From NCBI GenBank assembly GCA_031002005.1, contig CM061914.1, forward strand, positions 13,688,148-13,752,147: 64,000 nt of DNA. The letters run 5' to 3'. Made by a program: the position numbers and the translations under genes. Source of the stretch: Vandiemenella viatica. Lineage: Eukaryota; Arthropoda; Insecta; Orthoptera; Morabidae. This document shows positions 1 through 9,346 of this stretch, in pieces (the first letter of the stretch is position 1; each line of letters begins with the position of its first letter). The notes under the pieces were generated by a model that did not search any database, was not told the origin of the DNA, and was given only the letters and a program-made list of their open reading frames with translations.

Positions 1-69
1 AGAAAAACGAACCATGAATACTTCACAGCAGGCTACGACTTGTTACATGCCAATGAGCCTATCGACAAC

Positions 70-140
70 CGATACGGTAATTCGAACCGGGGACCTTTCA
101 GTCTCCAGTCAGACGCTTTAACCACTAAGTCGCTCTGGCG
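70..140 (-). mobile_element. tRNA-derived SINE head
   Basis: Read on the minus strand this is a tRNA-like RNA polymerase III promoter. It has a B box GGTTCGAATT (complement of 79-88) and an A-box-like TTAGTGGTTA (complement near 119-130), joined by an anticodon-arm-like stretch CTGACTGGAGACTG. A very similar head occurs at about 61128-61195 on the same strand, so this is a repeated family rather than a tRNA gene. The body, if present, would lie leftwards in 1-69 and is not recognised. Confidence 0.55.
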
Positions 141-331
141 TTAAATGATCTGTAATTACGTGAGACGCTTTTATAGTAACAGAAAGTAAATGGCATGAGT
201 TAAGAACTATAGAGGAATAAAATGGAGACATTAAAATGAAATTGCCAATACTTAGCTAGTCATACAAATTCGTCAGAAAGTTTCACCTAGCTATATGATG
301 ACTGTTAGGAAAGTTGCAATATCCTTAAATA

Positions 332-1548
332 CGAGGCGCGTCCAGAAAGTAAGTTCCGTTTCAATTTATCTCCGCTGCAGTACTGCGATTGCAGTTCCGC
401 ACATGCGCTGTAGATGATGTGTATCAAGGGGAAGAACGTGCGCCATTTGGAGATCGCTGTCGGTTACGTACGCTTTGTTGTGCTTGTTTGAAATGTCAGC
501 GCAAATGCGATGAGTGATTCGATGGTGAAAAGATGGGTCCGACAGTTCAATGGCGGGCGTAGTGATGTGCATGATAAAGAACGAAGTGGGCGTCCACCTT
601 TGGTTATAGAAGAACTGGTTCACGCGATTGATGACAAGATCCAGGAAAACCGTAGGTTTACAATCAGTGCTCTCGCTATGGACTTCCCCCAAATTTCACG
701 ATCACTGATGCATGAAATTGTTACCAAACAACTGAAATTCCGTAAACTTTGCTCACGTTGGGTACCAAAGATTCTCACTGAGCAACACAAAACACAACGG
801 ATGGGTAGTGCACTTGAGTTTTTGACCCGTTATGCTGAAAGCGGCGAAGAATTTCTGAGACGGATAGTCACAGGAGATGAAACTTGGGATTCTTACGACA
901 CCCCTGAGAGTAAGCGGCAATCAATGGAATGGATGCACATCCCCACCAAAGGTTAAGCCGAAGCAAATCATGACACCTCGGAAAATGATGTGCACAGTGT
1001 TCTGGGACTGGAAAGGCATCCTACTCATTGACTTCTTACCGCGTGGTCAAACAATCAAAGCAGATGCTTATTGCGAGACGCTTCGGAAATTGCGCCGTGC
1101 AATTCAGAATAAGCGCCGGGGACTGCTGTCAAAAGGTGTTGTTTTGCTTCACGACAACGCACGACCACACACTGCAAACGTGACGAGAAACCTCGTACAC
1201 GGATTTGGCTGGGACGTGTTTCACCATCCTCCGTACAGCCCTGACCTCGCTCCTAGCGACTTTCATTTGTTCTTACATCTCAAGTCTTTCCTTGGCGGTC
1301 ATCACTTCACCAATGACGACGAGCTGAAAGAAACTGTTTCCAACTGGTTGAAGACACAGGCGGCAGATTTCTATGAAGAAGGTATACAAAACCTGGTGCC
1401 ACGCTATGACAAATGCCTGCAAAATTTCGGCAGTTATGTGCAAAAGTAGTTTAAGAGTTGTAGAATTTTGTGCAATAAAAATTCATTCTGTATCTGTGTA
1501 CAATTTCATTTTATTACCAAACGGAACTTACTTTCTGGACGCGCCTCG
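332..1548 (+). mobile_element. mariner-like transposon, D34D type
   Basis: The element is bounded by perfect inverted ends. Positions 330-361 are the exact reverse complement of 1519-1550 (32 bp, beginning TACGAGGCGCGTCC). The outermost TA on each side is the target duplication typical of Tc1/mariner elements. The 1217-bp length is normal for mariner. The single ORF inside runs on the plus strand and is broken (see the transposase entry). The perfect ends suggest an insertion that could still be mobilised in trans, although it cannot move by itself. Confidence 0.93.
510..1449 (+). pseudogene. mariner transposase, frameshifted
   Basis: This is a cut-and-paste transposase of the mariner family. 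The visible order is the end of the helix-turn-helix region (WVRQFNGGR, RSGRPP), the linker motif WVPKILTEQHK, then the catalytic triad: VTGDETW (first Asp), LLHDNARPHTA (second Asp) and HPPYSPDLAPSD (third Asp). There are 34 residues between the second and third Asp, the D34D signature. The frame changes near 940: 510-956 carries the first catalytic motif and stops in TKG, while 877-1449 in another frame resumes with SPPKVKPK and runs to the C terminus YVQK. Upstream of 510 the N-terminal DNA-binding helices are degraded, with a stop just before NVSANAMSD, so the Met at 510 is not the ancestral start. The copy is inactive. Confidence 0.92.
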
Positions 1549-1550
1549 TA

Positions 1551-2513
1551 TATGTTGTACCCTAGAACTACGAGAGATGATAGTGAATTTCATTAACTCA
1601 TTGAAAATACATGCAGTGTAGTCCAGGTTGGCGTTGTTATCATTATTTTTATTTTTTTCATCTTTAAATAACTTTACTATGATAGTGTTACTAACTACAA
1701 ACATTCTCACAAACTCTGTCTCCTGGCCGCCAAGCATAAAGCGGTAGTCTTACTAAAGGGAAAACTAAAGAAATCCAAAGCATAGACGCATTATAACGTT
1801 CTCCATTAATTTATGGGGACATTAGATATTCTTCACTACTTCTAACGAAGTGTGCCTTTATAAAAGGAACCACCGCGGCATTTACGTAGAGTGGTTTCGG
1901 AAAATCTGAATAATCGAGAAATGAACCCGGGTCCTCCCGAAGACCTAAATAAGACTTCATTGCTCACCCACCAAGTTAAAATGGTTGTGGAATATTGATT
2001 AAAGTATGCAGACAAAGGCCATAAAGAAGTGAGTTTAAAAATAATTTAATATCGAGGAACATCTTTACGACACTAAGTGTCTATTTAATTGTAATAAGAT
2101 ATTGTCTGCTACAGTATTGAAGATTTGGGGTGTCCACCTCTACAAGAACTCAAGAAAAATAATTTGATGAAACTTTGTAAAGGACACTTATTTTGCAATG
2201 CTGTGTGTGGCCCAAGAAAATGTATTTTAAATTGCCCAATGGTGGGTGAAATAAAAAAAAATCAAATTAAATACAATGTGTTTTTATTTATAGAAACACC
2301 TACAAACACCTTCATTTCATGAACTGTAGCCAGAATGTCCTAATTCTTAATTACTATAGTACTAAGATCATCCAAAGGGCGTGAGTCGACTAACCATGCG
2401 TAAATACGTGATCGTCTTACCCCAGCACGTTTCCAGGCAGAGAGAACCGGTTTGTTCAGCTCCCACACTAAAAAACTGGTATAGCGCCAACAGGTTCTAA
2501 CCTGCCCGCGGTT
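1551..2513. other. no recognised feature
   Basis: AT-rich DNA with only short chance ORFs. I see no coding signature, RNA gene or clear repeat here. Confidence 0.5.
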
Positions 2514-2860
2514 TCGAATTCAAGGTCAGCGGAAAGGTATGAGGTTACACTAGAACACCTGCACAGGGTATCAATTTCAAGGTCAGCGGCAGGGTATCAG
2601 TTTACAAAGGAACACCTGCACAGTGTATCAGGTTACATGGAGGGGGAACTGGGGTTAGTGGGAGGGGGTATCATGTTACAACGGAACACCTGCGTGTGGT
2701 ATAGATTTCAAGGTCAGCGGAAGGGTATCAAGTTACAAGGAGAGGGAACTGAGATTAGTGTAGAAGGGGGGTTCGGTTTCAAGGTCAGCGGTAGGGTATC
2801 AGGTTACAAGGAGGTGAAGGGAGGGGGTATCGATTACAAGGAGGGGAGGCGGCATCCTTT
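2514..2860. repeat. degenerate minisatellite
   Basis: Purine-rich tandem variants built from AAGGTCAGCGG, GGGTATCAGGTTACA and GGAACACCTGC blocks recur about seven times with variable spacing. The blocks are diverged and partly rearranged, so no single period fits. The ORF across it (2637-2891) is low-complexity and not considered coding. Confidence 0.7.
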
Positions 2861-3253
2861 GATGTTACACTTTTTTTGTCCAGGGTACTAGCCCCCACGC
2901 AGGAGTCCCGTCTACTGAGGAGGAAATGTAAATCAGTTGATAGCCTTAAAAATGCGTTAGCATTAGATTAAATTATTTTAAGTTGATTCAGTTGTATAGC
3001 GAACAGTCAAAAATATTGTTCATTCATGTGAATTATCAAAAAAAAAATGTGTCCTTCATGATAAAATTATATCAATAAAAATAAGGGTATCTCATCAGTA
3101 TGAACCATCTTTCATTTTTCCACATTTTTCTAAAGTGAATTATAGATTCTAAATAACATACAAACCACCATTTTTACATGTACAGAGGTAAATAAATATA
3201 CACAGGCAGGACAACGTCTGCCGGGTTTTTCTAGTTATCGTGTAGAAATCGTG
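2861..3253. other. no recognised feature
   Basis: AT-rich sequence between the minisatellite and the nuclease-like pseudogene. The first plausible family residues of that pseudogene appear only from about 3254, so an upstream exon or promoter is not identifiable. Confidence 0.4.
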
Positions 3254-3830
3254 ATTCCATACTGCCTTAGTCCCTACCCTCTCTCTCTTTGTGATGAGCT
3301 TGGAATAAGGAAAGGAACAAAATCGAGCTTCTACAGGGCTTTTGTGCAAACTGAACAGTCGGACTTGAGTAATACAAAATATGTTATTGATGCAGCGTTT
3401 TTGTTACATCGGGTCAAATAGCAACACGGCCAAACATATGCAGAAATTTGCAGCAGTTATGTCTCATATATGAAGTCACAGTATAAACCAAATGCCATTG
3501 TCATTTTCGATGGCAACGCTGACGAAGCTCGTGAAAGTACCAAGCGCATAGAAAGATTGAGAAGAGCGCAAATAAAACAAAGTGCTGCGATATCATTCAG
3601 TGAATCGGTGGTCTCACAGCAGAGTTTCCTTTCAAACTCCAAAAACAAGAGCCGGTTGATAAATATGATAATAGAAAAATTTGAGGAGTCAAAAATTGTT
3701 TCACAACAAGCAGTGGAGGATGCTGATATCCTGATTATCACAACAGCTCTAAAGTTGGTCTCTTCGAATGAATCTGTGACAGTGGTTGGAGAAGACATCG
3801 ATCTTTTTGTGATTTTGATTGACCCGTGTA
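3254..3830 (+). pseudogene. FEN1/XPG-like nuclease family, 5' part, interrupted
   Basis: The frame can be followed from PLSLCDELG through VIDAAFLLH, VIFDGNADEARESTKR and ERLRRA to QQAVEDADILI and VVGEDIDLFVIL. I recognise a multi-copy arthropod protein family here. I infer a FEN1/XPG-type PIN nuclease fold because the order of landmarks matches: an N-terminal ID-A motif, a VFDG strand followed by a basic K/R helix, an acidic E/D-A-D helix, then SEDxDLLVF-like GEDIDLFVIL. There is one in-frame stop (3419-3421, where Trp is expected after HRVK). At 3823-3830 the frame runs into the target duplication of a hAT-type element and resumes after 9346 in the same frame. The Met at 3470 is internal. 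The function of this family is not established. Confidence 0.7.
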
Positions 3831-4419
3831 TAGTGTTGTAAAAAAAAAAAAACATTTTTTTTCTGACGTGAAAAAAAAACATGAAAAAAACTGTGAAAAA
3901 AAAACATGTTTTCTTTTCTGGGACATGTTTTTTTTTCATAACTACTAAATTTCAAATTTTTAAGGTATTTATCGTTTAATATGACTGTTTTAGAGTTTAT
4001 ACTAAGTACTTATCTTGCTTTTAAATCTACTATATTTTTCTGGTTCAGTAAAAAAAAAATTACAAAAATATTGGCAATATTGACTGAAGTTTTCTTTTAC
4101 GAATGGGGACTTCCCAAAAAGGCTAGGATGCGTGAGATGGAATCCCCGTTCCCCATTGTTTGGATTGATACTCGCTATTTGAACTAGTGCTGCCAGGCCC
4201 TACAAATTTATCTGTAGACCTAAGAATCTTTTCAAAAAATTAAGAATTTTAAATTTATCTATGGTTTTTTTTTTTCCTCTTTTTATTTCTTATTGTGCTT
4301 TACTTATATTCGTATACTTGTTACACTCGCAGCGTATAGTCCTAGTGAGTCATTGTCAGTAATTATGAATCATTTCCTTGCAACTGTTGGCGTAAACCAA
4401 CGATTGAAAACAAATATAG

Positions 4420-4563
4420 CTCCTATTTTGTATGATAATAGATTTAAATTCAAACTTAAAAGACTGTAATACAGAACTATCGGCGCAATCTCAAAAGCTT
4501 TTGCATACAATACAACCAGTAAAAGAACACGTAACTATTTCTGAAGTTATGGATCTAGAGGGG
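4420..4563 (+). pseudogene. element A ORF remnant, part 1
   Basis: An open frame ends here, reading LNSNLKDCNTELSAQSQKLL and then EHVTISEVMDLE before meeting the left end of element B. It rejoins in frame after B at 8996, where DGTEEETENSDS continues the acidic run. I take it as the C-terminal tail of element A's transposase or an accessory ORF. The catalytic part is missing from this copy, so the assignment rests on position and on the restored frame, not on a catalytic motif. Confidence 0.45.
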
Positions 4564-4591
4564 CAGTGGCGTAGCTAGGTCAACAATAGCC

Positions 4592-6291
4592 CAGGCATTT
4601 TAGGTTTTAACCTCAAAAAAAATAATGTAGAGCTGAAATTTGGTACAGACGTTCCTTAGTACCTTAGAAACAAGTAATAAAAAGTCCCCACCTCTAGGGT
4701 GTCCGCGTCATAGTTTTTTTTAGGTCAAAAGGGCTTAAATAGGGATTGAGTGCCAAATCTGTATAAACTCGTTGTAAAATTTAAAATGTCAGACTCTGTA
4801 ACGTTTTATTGCACCCTAGGTAATTAGGATAGGCTAACCACTGCATAAAAGTGTAATATCGGCACTATTATTATTTAAAAGTAAAAGTATAGTCACATTT
4901 TATCATGAAGGCAGTACGAAACATAACTTTTTTTTCAATTTCTCTGCATTGCGGAAAAACTGTCAAAGTTACCAGGTCGGGACCTATGATAAAAGTTGTA
5001 GTACACACTTTCAGCATTAAAATGGTATATCGTTCATCCCTCTGCGACATATGGTTGTCGAGATACACGTTGAAACAAGCACACGTGAGTCAACGCTGGG
5101 CCGAAAGCTCCGCGCACCGCTCCCCGGCCATTATGAGTATTAACGTGAAAAAAATATAATGTAGACCTGAAAAGCGGTACAGATATTACTTAATACCTAA
5201 GAATCATGTCTTGAAAAGTCCCCATCTCTGAGGTATCCTGTTCATAGTTTTATTAGGGTAAAAGGTTTTAATTAGGGCTTAAATGTCATAATCAGTATAA
5301 ACGTCTTGTAGGTCTTAAAATATCAGCTTTTGTATCATTTAATTGCACTATAAGTAATTGGAAAAGCTAATTATTGAAAGACGGCGTAGTTTTGGACGTA
5401 ATTAATGGACAGAAGTAAAAAAATCTCACATTTGATAGTGAAACAGGTACGAAATATGACTTGTTTTGTAACAAAGTCAGATTTGCTAAAAACTATCGAA
5501 GGCCTATTATCAAAGTTACAGAGCGCAGTTCAGCATTGAAATGGTGTATTCATCATGTTTTTCTGACAAAACGGATGGCGAGATATCATCGAAACATTCG
5601 AAACAACGCGCAGAGCTAAGCATAAGCGCCGTTCCACTTACCCTTCCTCGTCTGTCTGCATCATTCTAATCTCTTCGAACAGTGCGCTGAGATTTTGTGC
5701 CCTTGGCATTATATCTAAACTGACAGAAAGAAACCTTAAAAATGACGAAACATTTTGCAAAATTATAAATTATACAAATTTTAATTAAAATCTTTGAATG
5801 AAATTTAAAGTTTAGCTTCATTATCATACTCATCATATGAACTATTATAGGTGACTTTATCGCATGCAGATCTTCGACAATGTCCACACATTAGTTTACA
5901 CTCCAGCCCACAACGCACACATTCAAATCTATTTCGCAGATGTTCTTACAATTGCAGGGCACCAAATTGAGATGATCCGAAGTAGGTGCAAGTCGATTAG
6001 TCACTAGCACTAGAGCGTCATTCTGAATTTTCCAGCCCCAATCTTCAGGACCTAAAGAATTTCCTAGCCATTGTTGAATCTGTAAGTATATTCGTAGAGA
6101 ATGGATGGCCAATATACCATATATTCGTAGAGAATGTCGCTCACATGCTGCATATGTTGGCGGAAGGGACGCTAGCTGGAAGGATGCAGTGACTGGTTGG
6201 GTTGCGAACTTACGACTGTATTTTATTTCCAGAAGTTCATGGATATTATGACACTGAGATATAAAATTGTCGTAGCGGGCAACGGCAAACG
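4592..6291 (+). repeat. left arm of giant palindrome
   Basis: About 1.70 kb that is nearly the reverse complement of 6884-8597. Sampled stretches differ by roughly one base in 20-40, for example around 5100 against its partner near 8070. Within the arm is an older direct duplication: blocks starting near 4615 and near 5157 share motifs such as ATAATGTAGA-CTGAAA, TACAGA, AAAAGTCCCCA and TCTCTGAGGT-like steps, but are much more diverged than the two arms are from each other. The inversion is therefore younger than the internal duplication. Confidence 0.85.
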
Positions 6292-6838
6292 TCTTTCTTG
6301 CGGATATTATGTATTCTTTCTGTGCGTTAGGATGTTCGAATGTTTGCACTTTGCCATGCAGTACTGCAGAACCCTTCAATAACTTCCAGTCTTGTTTTTT
6401 TTTCCTTTGCCGAAAAGAGCGCTGGCAGTATCGCACCCAGTGAATGCATGACAATAGGGTGCAGAGTTTTTCATCTTTGTGATGGATTTGCAGAGTTCTG
6501 CCACGTTGAATACCTTACTATCAGTTTTGCTTGTGACAGGTTGAACTACATTTATACGACTGCTTTCACTAAGTCTTGCTACCAACGAGGACATCCGTAT
6601 CGTTGGAAATGACCGCTACCTCTTGACCCCTGCATTAATCAAGTGCAAACGATACAATGCTGGCATCCGCATCTCCTTTACACTGCATGTCATGATGACC
6701 CGTAGTCTTCAATTTGTTTACAAGTAATTCGACTAGCTCATTTATGTTATAATAGTTTTTCAAAAGCTCAGCTTGGAGTGAAGTGACAACCGTGTTGTGG
6801 TGACCGAAAACATTGGCAGATGTTTTCCCCCCCGGCAC
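5805..6838 (-). pseudogene. FEN1/XPG-like family copy inside element B
   Basis: Read leftwards from 6838: LVNKLKTTGHH, CKGDADASIVSFALD, then VISNDTDVLV (acidic pair like the nuclease core), a conserved block ending CHAFTGCDTASALFGKGK (6376-6594), then HSLRIYLQIQQWLGN, GPEDWGWKIQ and a C-terminal Cys-rich tail (CNCKNIC, and in a shifted frame C-x2-CGLEC and CGHC) ending at 5805. The order matches the gene interrupted at 3254-3830 and 9347-10206, so they are one family. Frame changes occur near 6590, near 6410 and near 5900, so it is non-functional. The 3' half lies in the left palindrome arm and is duplicated at 6884-7373. Confidence 0.72.
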
Positions 6839-6883
6839 ATCGACGACGCTCCTCTCTTTCCGTTGTCATGTGTTCAGATCCAT

Positions 6884-7373
6884 CGTTTGCCGTTGCCCAC
6901 TATGACAATTTTAAATCTCAGTGTCAAAATATCCATGAACTTCTGGTAATAAAATACAGTCGTAAGTTCGCAACCCAACCAGTCACTGCATCCTTCCAGC
7001 TAGCGTCCCTTCCGCCAACATATGCAGCATGTGAGCGACATTCTCTACGAATATATGGTATATTGGCCATCCATTCTCTACGAATATACTTACAGATTCA
7101 ACAATGGCTAGGAAATTCTTTAGGTCCTGAAGATTGGGGCTCGAAAATTCAGAATGAAGCTCTTGTGCTAGTGACTAATCGACTTGCACCTACTTCGGAT
7201 CGTCTCCTCAATTTGGTGCCCTGCAATTGTAAGAACATCTGCGAAATAGATTTGAATGTGTGCGTTGTGGGCTGGAGTGTAAACTAATGTGTGGACATTG
7301 TCGAAGATCTGCATGCGATAAAGTCACCTATAATAGTTCAGATGATGAGTATGATGATGAAGCTAAACTTTAA
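6884..7373 (+). pseudogene. second, inverted 3' part of the FEN-like copy
   Basis: The right palindrome arm repeats the C-terminal half of the minus-strand copy: VTASFQLASLPPTYAACERH, SLRIYLQIQQWLGN, GPEDWGSKIQ, LAPTSDRLLNLVPCNCKNIC, then (after the same frame change as in the left arm) CGLEC, CGHC and an acidic end closing at 7373. Compared with the left arm, WGW is WGS and DHLNL is DRLLNL. Since both arms share the frame change near the Cys tail, the break predates the inverted duplication. The N-terminal half is absent, so this copy cannot encode a nuclease. Confidence 0.75.
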
Positions 7374-8597
7374 ATTTCATTCAAAGATTTTAATAAAAAT
7401 TTGTATAGTTTATAATTTTGCAAAATGTTTCGTCATTTTCAAGGTTTCTTTCTGTCAGTTTAGATATAATGCCAAGGGCACAAAATCTCAGCGCACTGTT
7501 CGAAGAGATTAGAATGATGCAGACAGACGAGGAAGGGTAAGTGGAACGGCGCTTATGCTTAGCTCTGCGCGTTGTTTCGAATGTTTCGATGATATCTCGC
7601 CATCCGTTTTGTCAGAAAAACATGATGAATACACCATTTCAATGCTGAACTGCGCTCTGTAACTTTGATAATAGGCCTTCGATAGTTTTTAGCAAATCTG
7701 ACTTTGTTACAAAACAAGTCATATTTCGTACCTGTTTCACTATCAAATGTGAGATTTTTTTACTTCTGTCCATTAATTACGTCCAAAACTACGCCGTCTT
7801 TCAATAATTAGCTTTTCCAATTACTTATAGTGCAATTAAATGATACAAAAGCTGATATTTTAAGACCTACAAGACGTTTATACTGATTATGACATTTAAG
7901 CCCTAATTAAAACCTTTTACCCTAATAAAACTATGAACAGGATACCTCAGAGATGGGGACTTTTCAAGACATGATTCTTAGGTATTAAGTAATATCTGTA
8001 CCGATTTTCAGGTCTACATTATATTTTTTTCACGTTAATACCCATAATGGACGGGGAGCGGTGCGCGGAGCTCTCGGCCCATCGTTGACTCACGTGTGCT
8101 TGTTTCAACGTGTATCTCGACAACCATATGTCGCAGAGGGATGAACGATATACCATTTTAATGCTGAAAGTGTGTACTACAACTTTTATCATAGGTCCCG
8201 ACCTGGTAACTTTGACAGTTTTTCCGCAATGCAGAGAAATTGAAAAAAAAAGTTATGTTTCGTACTGCCTTCATGATAAAATGTGACTATACTTTTACTT
8301 TTAAATAATAATAGTGCCGATATTACACTTTTATGCAGTGGTTAGCCTATCCTAATTACCTAGGGTGCAATAAAACGTTACAGAGTCTGACATTTTAAAT
8401 TTTACAACGAGTTTATACAGATTTGGCACTCAATCCCTATTTAAGCCCTTTTGACCTAAAAAAAACTATGACGCGGACACCCTAGAGGTGGGGACTTTTT
8501 ATTACTTGTTTCTTAGGTACTAAGGAACGTCTGTGCCAAATTTCAGCTCTACATTATTTTTTTCGAGGTTAACCTTAAAATCTGTCTAAAATGCCTG
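6884..8597 (-). repeat. right arm of giant palindrome
   Basis: Reverse complement partner of 4592-6291, separated from it by 6292-6883. The outermost shared word is AAAATGCCTG. Beyond it the two ends differ: the left continues straight to the terminal repeat, whereas the right contains the GGGCCC cluster before its terminal repeat. Confidence 0.85.
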
Positions 8598-8607
8598 TAC
8601 TACAAGG

Positions 8608-8975
8608 GCCCCGGTGCAAAAAAATTATTTTGGGCCCTCAGGCCAGACGGACGACCTTTTTTTTGCTTTGTTTGCTGGTAGGGCCCCCCCTGAACTGAGG
8701 ATGGGGGCCCTTGAATTTGTTCTTTAGGGGCACCTGATCAGTGGTTGGGGCCCCCCTGAGCAGCGAGGGCCCTTAGTGAGGGGCTCCTGTGTTCTCAGGG
8801 GCCCCTCAGACGACGGTAGAGCTAAAAAAAAAAAAGGTCGCCAGTTTGCCGTGAAGGCTCGGGGGCCCTCTAAACTGCGCTTGAGGGCCCCTAGAGGTGC
8901 ACTTAGGGGCCCCTTGAGGTATGCTTGGGGGCCCCCTGAGCGTGAGGGCCCCGGTGAACTGCACCGCCTAGCCCC
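8608..8975. repeat. GGGCCC cluster at right end of element B
   Basis: Twelve GGGCCC palindromic hexamers, often extended to GGGGCCCC, lie in about 350 bp, spaced roughly 20-50 bp and separated by CTGAACTG-, TTGAG- and TGAGC-type linkers. Surrounding DNA is AT-rich, so this is a sharp composition change. The cluster sits just inside the right terminus only and may be a subterminal protein-binding array. A 67-codon ORF over it (8776-8979) is an artefact of the repeats. Confidence 0.8.
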
Positions 8976-8993
8976 ATAGTAGCTACGCCCCTG

Positions 8994-9094
8994 TAGATGG
9001 GACAGAAGAAGAAACAGAAAATTCTGACTCTAACCGAACTAGTGTTGGTAGAACTGATACTAGTGAATTTGGTACCGATATAGAGGATGAATAA
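8994..9094 (+). pseudogene. element A ORF remnant, part 2
   Basis: In frame with 4420-4563 once element B and one copy of its target duplication are removed: DGTEEETENSDSN, then GRTDTSEFGTDIEDE and a stop at 9092-9094. The tail is strongly acidic and is followed by an AT-rich stretch to the element A terminus, as expected for the end of the element's ORF. Only the frame continuity supports linkage to a hAT transposase. Confidence 0.45.
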
Positions 9095-9346
9095 AAAATT
9101 ATGTTAACTATATAGATACACTTATGAATAATTATGTAAGATATTATACGATTTAGTAAGGTTTAAAACACACATGTAAAATGTAAGTTCCATAAATAAA
9201 ACTATAATTTATCAAATTTATTGTTTTCTGAAAAAAAAAAACAAATTTAGAAAAAAAAGCAAGGGTGCTAGGTTTTTTTCATGTTTTTTTTTTCACAAAT
9301 CTGAAAAAAAACATTTTTTTTTTCAGTTTGCAACACTACCCGTGTA

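Larger units (their letters stand above)
4564..8993. mobile_element. hAT-type element B, palindromic
   Basis: The ends are CAGTGGCGTAGCTA on the left (from 4564) and, read inward, CAGGGGCGTAGCTA on the right (ending 8993). The flanks are TAGAGGGG (4556-4563) and TAGATGGG (8994-9001), an 8-bp target duplication with one mismatch. It is inserted in element A's ORF. Nearly all of its 4430 bp is an inverted duplication (arms 4592-6291 and 6884-8597), with a 592-bp centre and a GGGCCC-rich stretch near the right end only. It encodes no transposase that I can see, but carries two inverted pieces of the FEN-like family. Confidence 0.75.
3831..9338. mobile_element. hAT-type element A (host of nested element B)
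   Basis: The termini are TAGTGTTG on the left and CAACACTA on the right, flanked by identical 8-bp copies of CCCGTGTA (3823-3830 and 9339-9346). An 8-bp target duplication with TA/CAG-type ends is the hAT hallmark. Both ends carry subterminal A/T runs punctuated by ATG and CA, such as CATGTTTTTTTTTCA (several copies, 3840-3945 and 9225-9330). Such clustered subterminal motifs often bind hAT transposase. Deleting the element and one duplication restores the reading frame of the flanking nuclease-like gene. Without nested element B it is about 1.08 kb, so it is internally deleted. A C-terminal transposase-like remnant is described separately. Confidence 0.85.

Noticed and set aside
70..140. Functional tRNA gene
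   Set aside because: A and B boxes are present but no cloverleaf closes, and a sister copy exists at about 61.1 kb. The same argument rejects tRNA calls at 36493, 40313 and in the core-family SINEs.
3457..3955. Overlapping minus-strand ORFs rich in Phe and Lys
   Set aside because: Shadows of the nuclease-like frame and of the A/T runs at the end of element A.
8776..8979. 67-codon Arg/Gly-rich ORF
   Set aside because: Generated by the GGGCCC cluster, with no start context or homologous pattern.
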